Source: Salinimicrobium sp963739625 (GTDB lineage: Bacteria > Bacteroidota > Bacteroidia > Flavobacteriales > Flavobacteriaceae). From it: a stretch of 64,000 nucleotides of DNA. The notes beneath the pieces were generated by a model, which saw nothing but the letters and a program-made list of their open reading frames with translations, had not been told where the DNA came from and ran no database searches. Every line of letters begins with the position of its first letter. The stretch's first letter is position 1. The DNA lies in the NCBI GenBank assembly GCA_963739625.1, contig CAVUAU010000004.1, forward strand, positions 1 to 64,000, in the 5' to 3' direction. This document shows, piece after piece, positions 8,610 to 16,652 of this stretch. A program made the translations under genes and the position numbers.

Positions 8610-9707
8610 ATGGAGCAGCCGCAACAGCGAAAGATCATTCATGTGGATATGGACGCTTTTTACGCATCTGTAGAACAGCATGACAATCCTGAACTCAAGG
8701 GAAAACCTGTTGCCGTGGGAGGAAGTTCGCAAAGAGGCGTGGTTGCGGCCGCCAGTTATGAAGCGAGAAAATTTGGGGTAAAGAGTGCCATGAGCAGCGT
8801 GCTGGCAAAAAGGCAATGCCCGGAACTTATTTTCGTAAAGCCAAGATTTGACCGTTACAAGGAGATCTCAAATCGAATTAGAAACATCTTTTTTGAATAT
8901 ACAGATCTTGTTGAACCGCTTTCGCTGGACGAGGCTTACCTGGACGTGACCGAAAATAAGAAAGGAAATCCCAGCGCCTCCTTGATCGCAAAAGAGATAA
9001 GGCAGAAGATCTTTGAGAAGACCGGACTGACAGCTTCGGCGGGAATTTCCATCAATAAGTTCATCGCTAAAGTAGCCAGCGACTATAATAAACCCAACGG
9101 GCAAAAAACCGTAAATCCCGAGGAGGTTGAGGAATTCCTGGAAGTTCTGGAAATAAGAAAATTTTACGGCGTGGGAAAAGTCACTGCCGATAAAATGTAC
9201 CGGCTGGGCATTTTTACCGGGAAAGATCTCAAGGAAAAATCGCTGGATTTTCTCAACGAGCACTTCGGAAAGAGCGGCGAATATTTTTATAGTGTCGTCC
9301 GCGGGGTTCACCTGAGTGAAGTAAAACCATCGCGCATCAGGAAATCACTGGGTGCAGAAAGGACTTTTGAGGAGAACATTTCTTCCGAAGTATTTATGCT
9401 GGAACGTTTGGAGAATATTTCCGAAGAAATAGAAAAAAGGCTCACCAACAGTAAGGTGGCGGGCAAAACCATTACGCTGAAGATAAAATACAGCGATTTT
9501 ACCCTGCAAACCCGAAGCCGCACGCTGCATTATTACATCTCGTCAAAAGGTCTCATCCTGGAAACTGCGAAAGAGCTGTTATACCAGGAAAAAATGAAGA
9601 ATTCCGTTCGCCTGCTGGGCATTTCCCTGTCAAATCTCAACACTGAAAAAGATGAAGAGAAAGAAGAAAAAAAGGAGATCGTCGTGCAGCTGAAGTTTGA
9701 TTTTTAG
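8610..9707 (+). CDS. dinB: DNA polymerase IV
   Basis: 365-residue Y-family translesion polymerase. Motifs in order: IHVDMDAFYASVEQ, with the first catalytic aspartates (residues 10-16); SYEARKFGVKSAMSS, the conserved YxxR region; PLSLDEAYLDVT, with the catalytic Asp-Glu pair; a helix-hairpin-helix thumb around IRKFYGVGKVTADKM; and the little-finger domain (SLGAERTFEENI). The C-terminus is lysine/glutamate-rich and ends VVQLKFDF, resembling the short clamp-binding peptides at the ends of DinB proteins (inferred). The gene stands alone and is divergent from the NAD(P)-binding gene. SOS control is typical of the family, but I see no recognised LexA box. Confidence 0.95.
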   Translation: MEQPQQRKIIHVDMDAFYASVEQHDNPELKGKPVAVGGSSQRGVVAAASYEARKFGVKSAMSSVLAKRQCPELIFVKPRFDRYKEISNRIRNIFFEYTDLVEPLSLDEAYLDVTENKKGNPSASLIAKEIRQKIFEKTGLTASAGISINKFIAKVASDYNKPNGQKTVNPEEVEEFLEVLEIRKFYGVGKVTADKMYRLGIFTGKDLKEKSLDFLNEHFGKSGEYFYSVVRGVHLSEVKPSRIRKSLGAERTFEENISSEVFMLERLENISEEIEKRLTNSKVAGKTITLKIKYSDFTLQTRSRTLHYYISSKGLILETAKELLYQEKMKNSVRLLGISLSNLNTEKDEEKEEKKEIVVQLKFDF

Positions 9708-9730
9708 AGGAGAGAGGAGAGAGAAAAGAA

Positions 9731-9800
9731 AAGAGACTCAAAAAAGGCCTTTTTGGCACCTCTTCTTGTAGCTGTTTTAAAAGCCACGGATGTACCGATG
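9731..9800 (+). repeat. Dispersed repeat R1 (partner at 25537)
   Basis: Begins GACTCAAAAAAGGCCTTTTT (a 14-bp AAAAAGGCCTTTTT palindrome is included) and continues through TTTTAAAAGCCACGGATG. A clearly related copy in the same orientation lies at 25537-25605, matching at most positions with small gaps. It has no coding potential. Confidence 0.6.
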
Positions 9801-9973
9801 TTGATTTCTGAGCTTCCTTTTTTTTGCCACGAATTCACTAATAATCTTATGAGTCTGAGTCCCAATGGTTCATTTCTATCCTTTTAAAACAAAGATTTCT
9901 GCACCCTGCTCTGCATACAAATAGACGGCGCCTACAGCCATAATGTGCAGAAAGAACACAGGAAAAATTCGTG

Positions 9974-9997
9974 TACCTGCCTGCCGGCAGGCAGGTA
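9974..9997. repeat. Perfect 24-bp palindrome
   Basis: Half-site TACCTGCCTGCC followed immediately by its exact reverse complement. It is GC-rich inside an AT-rich spacer. Its likely nature is an extragenic palindromic repeat; no second copy was found in this window. Confidence 0.7.
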
Positions 9998-10013
9998 AGT
10001 GGCTAATTTAGAG

Positions 10014-10051
10014 AACAAAAAAAGCCACGAACAAATTTTGCTCATGGCTTT
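10014..10051 (-). terminator. Rho-independent terminator of pyk
   Basis: On the minus strand, a stem of about 12-13 bp (AGCCATGAGCAAA pairing with TTTGTTCGTGGCT, including two G-U pairs) followed by a long T run, about 30 bases after the pyk stop. Confidence 0.75.
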
Positions 10052-10082
10052 AGTCTCATATCTAATGTCGAAGATCTAACTT

Positions 10083-11513
10083 CTACTCAATTTCAGAAAT
10101 TCTCAATGTATTCACCATTCCTTTATTGGTAATAGGCATGGCAGCAAGGTTGATCGTGAAATCACCTTTTTCAACAAATTGGCTTTCGGTTGCGATCCTG
10201 TTGATGTCTTCGATGGTTTCATCTGTACTCACCATCTTGTCGTAGTAGAACGCGCGAACACCCCAAAGCAGGCTCAGCTGGTTCACGATCCTTTTATTGG
10301 AAGTGAAGACCAGGATATTTGACTCGGGTCTCCAGGCAGAGATCTGGAAAGCGGTGTAACCGGAATTCGTAAGCGTACAGATCGCCTGCGCCTTGATCTC
10401 GTTGGCCATGTGAGCCGCGTGATAACAAATGGACTTGGTGATGTAGCGCTTGGTCCTCACGTGCGGCGGTTCATGCGGCACCTTGATCAACGGCGAATTC
10501 TCCACGCTCATAATGATCTGGCACATCTTCTCGATCACCTGTACCGGGTAATTTCCTACGGAAGTTTCTCCGGAAAGCATCACCGCATCGGCTCCATCCA
10601 TAACAGAGTTCGCCACGTCATTCACCTCGGCCCTGGTTGGGGTAAGGCTGGTGATCATGGTTTCCATCATTTGAGTGGCAATGATCACCGGAATACGGGC
10701 TTTTTTGGCCTTTAACACGAGCTGCTTCTGGATCAACGGTACTTCCTGGGCAGGAATTTCCACTCCCAGGTCCCCGCGTGCAACCATAAGTCCGTCGCAG
10801 TAAGCTACGATCTTGTCGATGTTCTCAACCCCTTCGGGTTTTTCAATCTTCGCGATAATTGGAATCTTGTGGTCTGTATGCTCTTTGATAAGATTTTGCA
10901 GCTGTAGCAGGTCATCACTGTTCCGCACAAAAGAAAGTGCGATCCAATCTACTTGTTGCTCAACCGCAAAAATGGCATCTTCGATATCTTTTTCTGTAAG
11001 TGCAGGAAGGGAGATGTTGGTATTAGGCAGGTTTACCCCTTTTTTGGAGCGCAAAGGACCGCCCTGGATCACCCTGGCTTTAACCTCATCTTTTTTGTTA
11101 GTGTTCACCACCTCAAAAATAAGTTTCCCATCATCCAGCAGGATGCGTTCCCCGGCTTTCACATCTTTTGGAAACTGTTCATAGTTCATATAAACACGGG
11201 AGGCAGTACCCTCAAATTCTTCCCCGGTAGCAAAGACTATCTGGTCACCTTTGGAAACCACGACTTCTTCTTTCATTTTTCCAACCCGCAGCTTAGGTCC
11301 CTGCAAGTCTCCCAGTATAGCAGCGGTAAAACCGTCTTCCTCGTTGAGCTCCCTTATCATTTTGATGCGTTCTTTCACATCATCGTAATTGGCATGAGAA
11401 AAATTGATCCTGAAGACGTTCACTCCTGCCTGCAGCATATCTCTCAACACATCTTTTGAACTGGTGGCCGGGCCCAGTGTAGCCACGATCTTGGTCTTTT
11501 TCGTATTTGGCAT
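10083..11513 (-). CDS. pyk: Pyruvate kinase
   Basis: 476 residues, full length for the enzyme that makes pyruvate and ATP from phosphoenolpyruvate and ADP in glycolysis. It starts with KIVATLGPATSS and has VFRINFSHANYDDV (substrate-binding Arg, Asn and Ser), IIAKIEKPEGVENID with the catalytic lysine, and the signature around GLMVARGDLGVEIPAQEVPL with the metal-binding residues. TQMMETMITSLTPTRAEV is the conserved block next to the potassium site. The C-terminal domain is present without a PEP-synthase-like extension. The gene begins directly after the stop of the IPExxxVDY gene, so the pair is co-transcribed, and it ends at a clear terminator. Confidence 0.97.
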   Translation of the reverse strand: MPNTKKTKIVATLGPATSSKDVLRDMLQAGVNVFRINFSHANYDDVKERIKMIRELNEEDGFTAAILGDLQGPKLRVGKMKEEVVVSKGDQIVFATGEEFEGTASRVYMNYEQFPKDVKAGERILLDDGKLIFEVVNTNKKDEVKARVIQGGPLRSKKGVNLPNTNISLPALTEKDIEDAIFAVEQQVDWIALSFVRNSDDLLQLQNLIKEHTDHKIPIIAKIEKPEGVENIDKIVAYCDGLMVARGDLGVEIPAQEVPLIQKQLVLKAKKARIPVIIATQMMETMITSLTPTRAEVNDVANSVMDGADAVMLSGETSVGNYPVQVIEKMCQIIMSVENSPLIKVPHEPPHVRTKRYITKSICYHAAHMANEIKAQAICTLTNSGYTAFQISAWRPESNILVFTSNKRIVNQLSLLWGVRAFYYDKMVSTDETIEDINRIATESQFVEKGDFTINLAAMPITNKGMVNTLRISEIE

Positions 11514-12017
11514 TTAGTCAAAAATTAAATTTTCTTTAGATTTTATTTGATGAAAATCAATAGAATATGCCGTCGAAACCTGCGGAATTGCTTTTATCTG
11601 TTTGAGCAGTTGCTCTTCTGAAACCGGTATGGATTCCTCCTCGATCTTCAGAAAAAAATCAACTTTTTTGAATTCCGGAAGCAGGTGGATCTTGTGAAAA
11701 GACACTTCCTGCTCTCCAAACAGTGAATTGGTGACAGTTCCCGTCACCTGCTCGCCTTTGGCGAAATTACTTACCAGATAATAATTGCGGTATTTTTGAA
11801 GATCTTCAAACGAATAAAGTGCAAATAGCACCTGCAGCGCCCCTACCTGAAAATCAACATCTCTGCGCGACCTGACAAGTCTTAATTCCAGATGCTTGTT
11901 CAATAGAAAAGCCAGCTTATATTCTTCAACCGAAGAATGAATGGCTAAAAGCCGGAAAGGCTTCTCAAACACATCATCCAGAACAAGTTTATGCGCCGGC
12001 ATACTTATCTTCATCAA
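11514..12017 (-). CDS. IPExxxVDY family protein
   Basis: 167 residues of a small family found in Flavobacteriia, named after a C-terminal IPExxxVDY motif; here it reads LPEFKKVDFFLKIE near residue 114. The N-terminus is LVLDDVFEKPFRLLAIHSS, followed by an alternating beta/alpha region (LELRLVRSRRDVDFQ, YYLVSNFA). There is no signal peptide or membrane segment, and the function is unknown. From memory, members often sit between rnc and pyk, as here, which supports the call. It could start at Met1, Met2 or Met6. Confidence 0.8.
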   Translation of the reverse strand: MMKISMPAHKLVLDDVFEKPFRLLAIHSSVEEYKLAFLLNKHLELRLVRSRRDVDFQVGALQVLFALYSFEDLQKYRNYYLVSNFAKGEQVTGTVTNSLFGEQEVSFHKIHLLPEFKKVDFFLKIEEESIPVSEEQLLKQIKAIPQVSTAYSIDFHQIKSKENLIFD

Positions 12018-12110
12018 TCGTTAAAGATAAAAATTGTGTAGCAGAAAAATAATTTTTAGGCCGAAGTTTTTCGAATAGTTTACGAAAACGTTGTAGTTTC
12101 TGCACTATCT

Positions 12111-12848
12111 TCAAGAAGGCTCAATTTTGTTTTGCAGGGCGTAAAATGCCCTTTTTGAAGCTTTTTCTTCTGCCTTCTTTTTGGAGGTGGCCCGGGCCTT
12201 GGCAACCACCCGGTTCTCAATGCGAAGTTTAACAGCAAAATGTTTCACCTCATCCCTACCGGTATCCTCATATACCTCGTAGTTGAATTCTTTTTTCTCC
12301 TTCTGGCACCACTCAATAAGTAATCCCTTGTAGCTTATTACGGTGCCCTCGAGCTGTTCAATATCAACATAGGGTTCAATCACCCGTTCATAAATGAACT
12401 TTTTAACATACCTGTAGCCGCGGTCAAGGTAGATTGCTCCAATGAGGGCCTCAAAAAGATTACCATGGATATTGGTTCCAAACTGCTCGGTTCCAATATT
12501 GGTTTCAATATGTTTGATGAGGTCAAGGTCTTTCCCCAGTTCATTAAGATGCTTTCTACTCACAATTTTGGAGCGCATCTTTGTAAGATAACCTTCATTA
12601 CCCCCGGGGACTTCTCTAAACAAGTGAGAGGCAATAACAGCGCTTAACATGGCATCTCCAAGGAATTCCATTCGCTCAAAGTTGATGGCGTTTCCCTGCT
12701 CGTCTTTTTTATTGAGAGAACGGTGGGTAAAGGCTTTCTTGTAGTAATTGATGTTGCGGGGCTTAAAGCCCATTATGGTGGTTAGGTCCATAAAAAAATT
12801 CCCGCCTCTTGAAGAACGGGAATTTAATATGTTTCTAATAACACTCAT
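12111..12848 (-). CDS. rnc: Ribonuclease III
   Basis: 245 residues. The catalytic domain carries the family signature ERMEFLGDAMLSAVIA (about residues 58-73) and the second acidic cluster NLFEALIGAIYLD (about residues 129-141), which bind the two magnesium ions that cleave double-stranded RNA. A C-terminal double-stranded-RNA-binding domain follows (SYKGLLIEWCQKEKK through ARATSKKKAEEKASKRAFYA). The enzyme processes rRNA precursors and structured mRNAs. The gene follows fabF by 9 bases and belongs to the acpP-fabF-rnc operon, a common bacterial order. Confidence 0.96.
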   Translation of the reverse strand: MSVIRNILNSRSSRGGNFFMDLTTIMGFKPRNINYYKKAFTHRSLNKKDEQGNAINFERMEFLGDAMLSAVIASHLFREVPGGNEGYLTKMRSKIVSRKHLNELGKDLDLIKHIETNIGTEQFGTNIHGNLFEALIGAIYLDRGYRYVKKFIYERVIEPYVDIEQLEGTVISYKGLLIEWCQKEKKEFNYEVYEDTGRDEVKHFAVKLRIENRVVAKARATSKKKAEEKASKRAFYALQNKIEPS

Positions 12849-12857
12849 GGTGTAATT

Positions 12858-14111
12858 TTATTCATCCAGTTTTTTGAAGAGGACGCAGGCATTATGCCCG
12901 CCAAAGCCAAATGTATTGCTCATCGCAACATTCACTTCTCGTTTTTGGGCTTTATTAAGCGTCAGGTTCAACTCCGGATCAATATTCTCATCCGGCGTCT
13001 GGTGATTAATCGTTGGTGGTACAATTCCATGCTTCATCGCAAGGATGGAAGCTATGGCTTCTACAGCTCCTGCGGCACCAAGAAGGTGTCCTGTCATGGA
13101 TTTTGTAGAATTGATGTTGATATCTTTGGCGTGTTCACCAAAAACCTTTTTGATCGCTTTCAATTCGGCTACATCTCCAAGAGGAGTAGAGGTACCGTGT
13201 GTGTTGATAGCATCTACATCTTCTGGCTTGAGGCCTGCATTCTGAAGACAGTTTTGCATTACTGCAACAACGCCTATTCCTTCAGGATGTGGAGCTGTCA
13301 TGTGGTAGGCATCAGATGATAATCCACCTCCCACAACTTCGGCGTAGATCTTCGCGCCTCTCGCTTTTGCATGCTCATATTCCTCCAGGATCAATGCTCC
13401 CGCACCTTCTCCAAGAACAAAACCATCACGTGTCGCATCAAAAGGTCTTGAAGCAGTCTCGGGACTCTCATTTCTTGTTGAAAGGGCATGCATGGCGTTA
13501 AAGCCACCCATTCCTGCAGGTGCAACTGCCGCCTCAGATCCTCCTGTAACAATGACGTCACTAAGACCAAGACGAATGGTGTTCAAGGCATCTATAAGTG
13601 CATTTGCTGCTGAAGCACATGCTGAAACCGTGGTGTAGTTAGGTCCCATGAACCCATGACGAATGGAAATGTTTCCGGGAGCGATATCTGCTATCATTTT
13701 TGGAATAAAGAAGGGATTGAACCTTGGGGTTCCATCGCCTTTTCCAAACTCAAGCACTTCGTTCTGGAAGGTTTCCAATCCTCCTATCCCTGCTCCCCAA
13801 ATTACTCCCACGCGCAGCTTATCAACTACGTCGAGGTCAATCCCCGAATCTTTGATAGCTTCATCTGAAGCTACCAAAGCATACTGGGCAAATCTGTCGA
13901 GTTTGCGGGCTTCCTTCCTGTCAAAGTAGTCTTCGACATTGAAGTTTTTGAGCTCACAAGCGAATTTAGTCTTGAATTTTTCGGTATCAAAATAAGTAAT
14001 GGGTGCAGATCCGCTTTTTCCATTCACCAAACCATCCCAATATTCTTCAATATTGTTTCCAATTGGGGTGAGCGCACCTAATCCAGTTACTACAACTCGC
14101 TTTAACTCCAT
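12858..14111 (-). CDS. fabF: 3-oxoacyl-ACP synthase II (beta-ketoacyl synthase II)
   Basis: 417 residues, standard length. The Cys-His-His triad is visible: TVSACASAANALIDAL (nucleophilic Cys), NTHGTSTPLGDVAELKA (first His) and NSTKSMTGHLLGAAGAVEA (Lys and second His). The C-terminal FGFGGHNACV loop is also conserved. The enzyme elongates acyl chains on acyl carrier protein by condensing malonyl-ACP. It sits 16 bases after acpP, the gene for its carrier protein, and 9 bases before rnc, all on the minus strand. Confidence 0.97.
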   Translation of the reverse strand: MELKRVVVTGLGALTPIGNNIEEYWDGLVNGKSGSAPITYFDTEKFKTKFACELKNFNVEDYFDRKEARKLDRFAQYALVASDEAIKDSGIDLDVVDKLRVGVIWGAGIGGLETFQNEVLEFGKGDGTPRFNPFFIPKMIADIAPGNISIRHGFMGPNYTTVSACASAANALIDALNTIRLGLSDVIVTGGSEAAVAPAGMGGFNAMHALSTRNESPETASRPFDATRDGFVLGEGAGALILEEYEHAKARGAKIYAEVVGGGLSSDAYHMTAPHPEGIGVVAVMQNCLQNAGLKPEDVDAINTHGTSTPLGDVAELKAIKKVFGEHAKDININSTKSMTGHLLGAAGAVEAIASILAMKHGIVPPTINHQTPDENIDPELNLTLNKAQKREVNVAMSNTFGFGGHNACVLFKKLDE

Positions 14112-14127
14112 AAAAATATGTTAGTTT

Positions 14128-14364
14128 TTATTTTTTTGCGTCTTCAATATAAGAGATGGCCTGGCCAACAGTCGCGATGTTCTCTGCCTGGTCGTCCGGG
14201 ATCTGGATATCGAATTCTTTTTCGAATTCCATGATCAACTCTACAGTGTCTAATGAATCAGCGCCCAAGTCGTTGGTGAAGCTAGCTTCGTTTACTACTT
14301 CGTTCTCGTCAACTCCTAATTTGTCAACGATAATCGCTTTTACTCTTGATGCAATGTCTGACAT
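14128..14364 (-). CDS. acpP: Acyl carrier protein
   Basis: 78 residues starting MSDIASRVKAIIVDKLGV. Ser37 in GADSLDTVELIMEFE is the 4-phosphopantetheine attachment site. The protein is small and acidic with the usual EFDIQIPDDQAENIATV region. A longer in-frame start at 14397 is rejected because it falls inside the promoter -7 element at 14395-14402, so a transcript could not include it. First gene of acpP-fabF-rnc. Confidence 0.97.
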   Translation of the reverse strand: MSDIASRVKAIIVDKLGVDENEVVNEASFTNDLGADSLDTVELIMEFEKEFDIQIPDDQAENIATVGQAISYIEDAKK

Positions 14365-14394
14365 AACTTGTGTTTTTAATTTTGAATTAAGTGG

Positions 14395-14402
14395 CAAAAA
14401 TA
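14395..14402 (-). promoter_or_regulatory. Promoter -7 element of acpP-fabF-rnc
   Basis: On the minus strand TATTTTTG, matching TAnnTTTG, about 30 bases before the acpP ATG. The upstream region is T-rich, consistent with a TTTT/TTTG -33 box. This element decides the short acpP start. Confidence 0.65.
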
Positions 14403-14511
14403 AAAAACTTTATTTTAAAACCTGTTTTTACTTTAAAAATGTGAATGTAAAATAAGGAAATTTCAGGGAAAGCAATTATTTTTACCTCCTAATAATTGTT
14501 AACACTTCACA

Positions 14512-15108
14512 TTGCTAAGCTCCCAGAATTCAGCCAAAAAGAAAATAGTCATCTTCGCTTCCGGTAACGGTTCTAATGCCGAAAACATTATAAAATATTT
14601 TCAGCACAACCGTAAAGCCAACGTGGCCGCTGTTTTCTCGAATGTACGTACAGCAAAAGTGCTTCGCAGAGCACATGATCTTGATGTGAAGGCCCTTCAT
14701 TTTGACCGCGAGGCCCTGTATGACACAAACGAGATCCTGAATGTCCTGCAGGACATGAAACCCGATCTTATCGTCCTGGCCGGTTTTCTTTGGATCTTTC
14801 CCGACAAGATCCTGAAGCGTTATCCCAACAAGGTGATCAATATTCATCCTGCCCTGCTGCCCAAATACGGCGGAAAAGGCATGTACGGGATGAACGTTCA
14901 CCGGGAAATCCTGAAGCAGAAAGAACCCGAGACGGGCATCAGCATTCATTTTGTGAACAGCAAATATGATGAAGGAGAGCTTATCTTTCAAAAAACGGTT
15001 CCTGTGGAACCTTCAGATTCAGCCGAAGATATAGCCGAAAAGATCCATTCGTTGGAGCACGAGCATTTCCCAAAGGTGATCGAAAAACTGCTTTTTCCGA
15101 ATGAATGA
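14512..15108 (+). CDS. purN: Phosphoribosylglycinamide formyltransferase
   Basis: 198 residues with the GART fold. The phosphate-binding loop is FASGNGSNAENIIKYF near the N-terminus. The catalytic segment NIHPALLPKYGGKGMYG carries the Asn and His that transfer the formyl group, followed by GISIHFVNSKYDEGELIFQ with the conserved Asp. It converts GAR to FGAR with 10-formyl-tetrahydrofolate in purine synthesis. No ATG is available upstream of the conserved start; the given start is TTG at 14512, and an in-frame TAA at 14500 limits any extension. It overlaps rnhA by 8 bases. Confidence 0.93.
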   Translation: MLSSQNSAKKKIVIFASGNGSNAENIIKYFQHNRKANVAAVFSNVRTAKVLRRAHDLDVKALHFDREALYDTNEILNVLQDMKPDLIVLAGFLWIFPDKILKRYPNKVINIHPALLPKYGGKGMYGMNVHREILKQKEPETGISIHFVNSKYDEGELIFQKTVPVEPSDSAEDIAEKIHSLEHEHFPKVIEKLLFPNE

Positions 15109-15583
15109 TCCGCAGGTGCATATTTATACAGACGGCGCGGCACGTGGAAATCCCGGCCCCGGCGGTTACGGGATCATTATGGAATGGGTGGGAAAACCTT
15201 ATAAAAAGGAATTTTCCAAAGGTTTTAAGCACACCACCAACAACCGTATGGAGCTGCTGGCTGTAATTGAAGCCCTCAAAAAGTTGAAAAATAAAGATAC
15301 TTCCGTAGTGGTCTTTACAGATTCAAAATATGTGGCCGATGCTGTGGAAAAAGGCTGGGTCTTCAACTGGGAGCGCAAAGGCTGGAAAGACCGCAAGAAT
15401 ACAGATCTCTGGAAAGACTTTTTGAAAGAATACCGCCAGCACAAGGTGCGCTTTAAGTGGATTAGAGGCCACAACGACCACCCTCAAAATGAACGTTGCG
15501 ACCAGTTGGCAGTGGCGGCCTCAAAAGGAAAGCGCCTGCTTATCGACGAGGGATTTGAAGAGGATCCAAAAAAGCTGTTTTAG
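15101..15583 (+). CDS. rnhA: Ribonuclease HI
   Basis: 160 residues. The catalytic carboxylates are Asp11 (IYTDGAARGNPG), Glu51 (NRMELLAVIEAL), Asp74 (VFTDSKYVADAV) and Asp134 (NERCDQLAVAA), and the flexible His is in RGHNDHP. It degrades the RNA strand of RNA-DNA hybrids. The basic handle region (NWERKGWKDRKNTDLWKD) is present as in the E. coli-type enzyme. The start overlaps the purN stop by 8 bases, suggesting translational coupling. Confidence 0.96.
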   Translation: MNDPQVHIYTDGAARGNPGPGGYGIIMEWVGKPYKKEFSKGFKHTTNNRMELLAVIEALKKLKNKDTSVVVFTDSKYVADAVEKGWVFNWERKGWKDRKNTDLWKDFLKEYRQHKVRFKWIRGHNDHPQNERCDQLAVAASKGKRLLIDEGFEEDPKKLF

Positions 15584-15608
15584 AGACCTCTTTTTTACCA
15601 TTTTCCGC

Positions 15609-15640
15609 TTTAGGGCTTGAAAAACAAAACCGTATATTTG
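15609..15640 (+). promoter_or_regulatory. Promoter of the PfkB-family kinase gene
   Basis: TTTA at 15609-15612, 20 bases, then TATATTTG at 15633-15640, a near-ideal Bacteroidota housekeeping promoter about 22 bases before the ATG. Confidence 0.75.
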
Positions 15641-15662
15641 CACCTCATTCTTAAAAAATAAT

Positions 15663-16586
15663 ATGAGCAAGTTATTGATAGTGGGAACTGTAGCTTTTGA
15701 TGCTATTGAAACCCCTTTTGGTAAAACAGATAAAATTTTAGGAGGTGCAGGAACCTACATTGGGCTTTCGGCATCACAATTCGATATAGAAAGCGCAGTG
15801 GTCTCTGTTGTTGGTGAAGATTTTCCGCAGGAATATCTTGATCTTATGAGCAGCAGGAATATAGACATTTCGGGGATTGAAGTCGTAAAAGGTGGAAAAA
15901 CCTTCTTTTGGAGCGGTAAATACCACAACGATCTCAACTCGAGAGACACTCTTGATACACAGCTCAACGTTTTAGCCGATTTTCAACCGGTAGTGCCCGA
16001 AGATTACAAGTCTCCCGATGTTGTAATGCTTGGAAACCTGCACCCGCTGGTACAGCTAAGCGTGCTGGAACAGATAGAGAGACCAAAATTGGTGGTACTC
16101 GACACGATGAACTTTTGGATGGATAATACCTGGGATGATCTCATGAAGGTGATCTCTAAAGTTGATGCGCTTACCATTAATGACGAAGAGGCAAGGCAGC
16201 TTACCAACGAGTATTCTCTCGTGAAAGCCGCGAGAAAAATTGCCGAATTGGGACCAAAATACGTGGTGATCAAAAAAGGCGAACATGGAGCATTGCTTTT
16301 CCATGACGAAAAGATCTTCTTTGCACCGGCGCTTCCGCTGGAAGAAGTTTTTGATCCAACCGGGGCAGGAGACACTTTTGCAGGTGGTTTCACAGGCTAT
16401 CTTGCGCACACCGGCGATATTTCCTTTAAAAATATGAAGAACGCCGTGATCTATGGATCGAATCTTGCTTCCTTTTGTGTAGAGAAATTCGGGACAGAAA
16501 GAATGTTGGAGTTGACAAAAGAAGAGGTGCATCAGCGGCTTGAAGATTTCAAATCGTTGACTCAGTTCCAAATCAACCTGACCTAA
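15663..16586 (+). CDS. PfkB-family carbohydrate or nucleoside kinase
   Basis: 307 residues of the ribokinase/PfkB fold. The N-terminal glycine motif is KILGGAGTYIGLSAS. The C-terminal signature FDPTGAGDTFAGGFTGYL contains the catalytic aspartate and anion hole. KLVVLDTMNFWMD and ALTINDEEARQL are typical of a subgroup widespread in Bacteroidota, usually annotated only as sugar kinase or PfkB. The substrate cannot be told from sequence. It has its own promoter upstream and a terminator downstream, so it appears monocistronic, between purine genes. Confidence 0.88.
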   Translation: MSKLLIVGTVAFDAIETPFGKTDKILGGAGTYIGLSASQFDIESAVVSVVGEDFPQEYLDLMSSRNIDISGIEVVKGGKTFFWSGKYHNDLNSRDTLDTQLNVLADFQPVVPEDYKSPDVVMLGNLHPLVQLSVLEQIERPKLVVLDTMNFWMDNTWDDLMKVISKVDALTINDEEARQLTNEYSLVKAARKIAELGPKYVVIKKGEHGALLFHDEKIFFAPALPLEEVFDPTGAGDTFAGGFTGYLAHTGDISFKNMKNAVIYGSNLASFCVEKFGTERMLELTKEEVHQRLEDFKSLTQFQINLT

Positions 16587-16593
16587 AAATATT

Positions 16594-16618
16594 GCCCTGT
16601 AATTTCAGGGCTTTTTTT
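16594..16618 (+). terminator. Rho-independent terminator after the PfkB kinase
   Basis: Stem GCCCTG/CAGGGC with loop TAATTT, followed by seven T residues, a few bases after the stop codon. Confidence 0.85.
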
Positions 16619-16652
16619 ATGACTAAACTCAAACTTACAACAACAGCTTAAT

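Larger units (their letters stand above)
9708..10082. other. Non-coding spacer with dispersed repeats
   Basis: No convincing gene between dinB and pyk, which converge here. The spacer holds a purine-rich GAGA tract directly after dinB, repeat copy R1 (9731-9800), a segment with TTGCCACGAATTCAC that resembles one near 18880, a 24-bp palindrome (9974-9997) and the pyk terminator. Confidence 0.7.
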
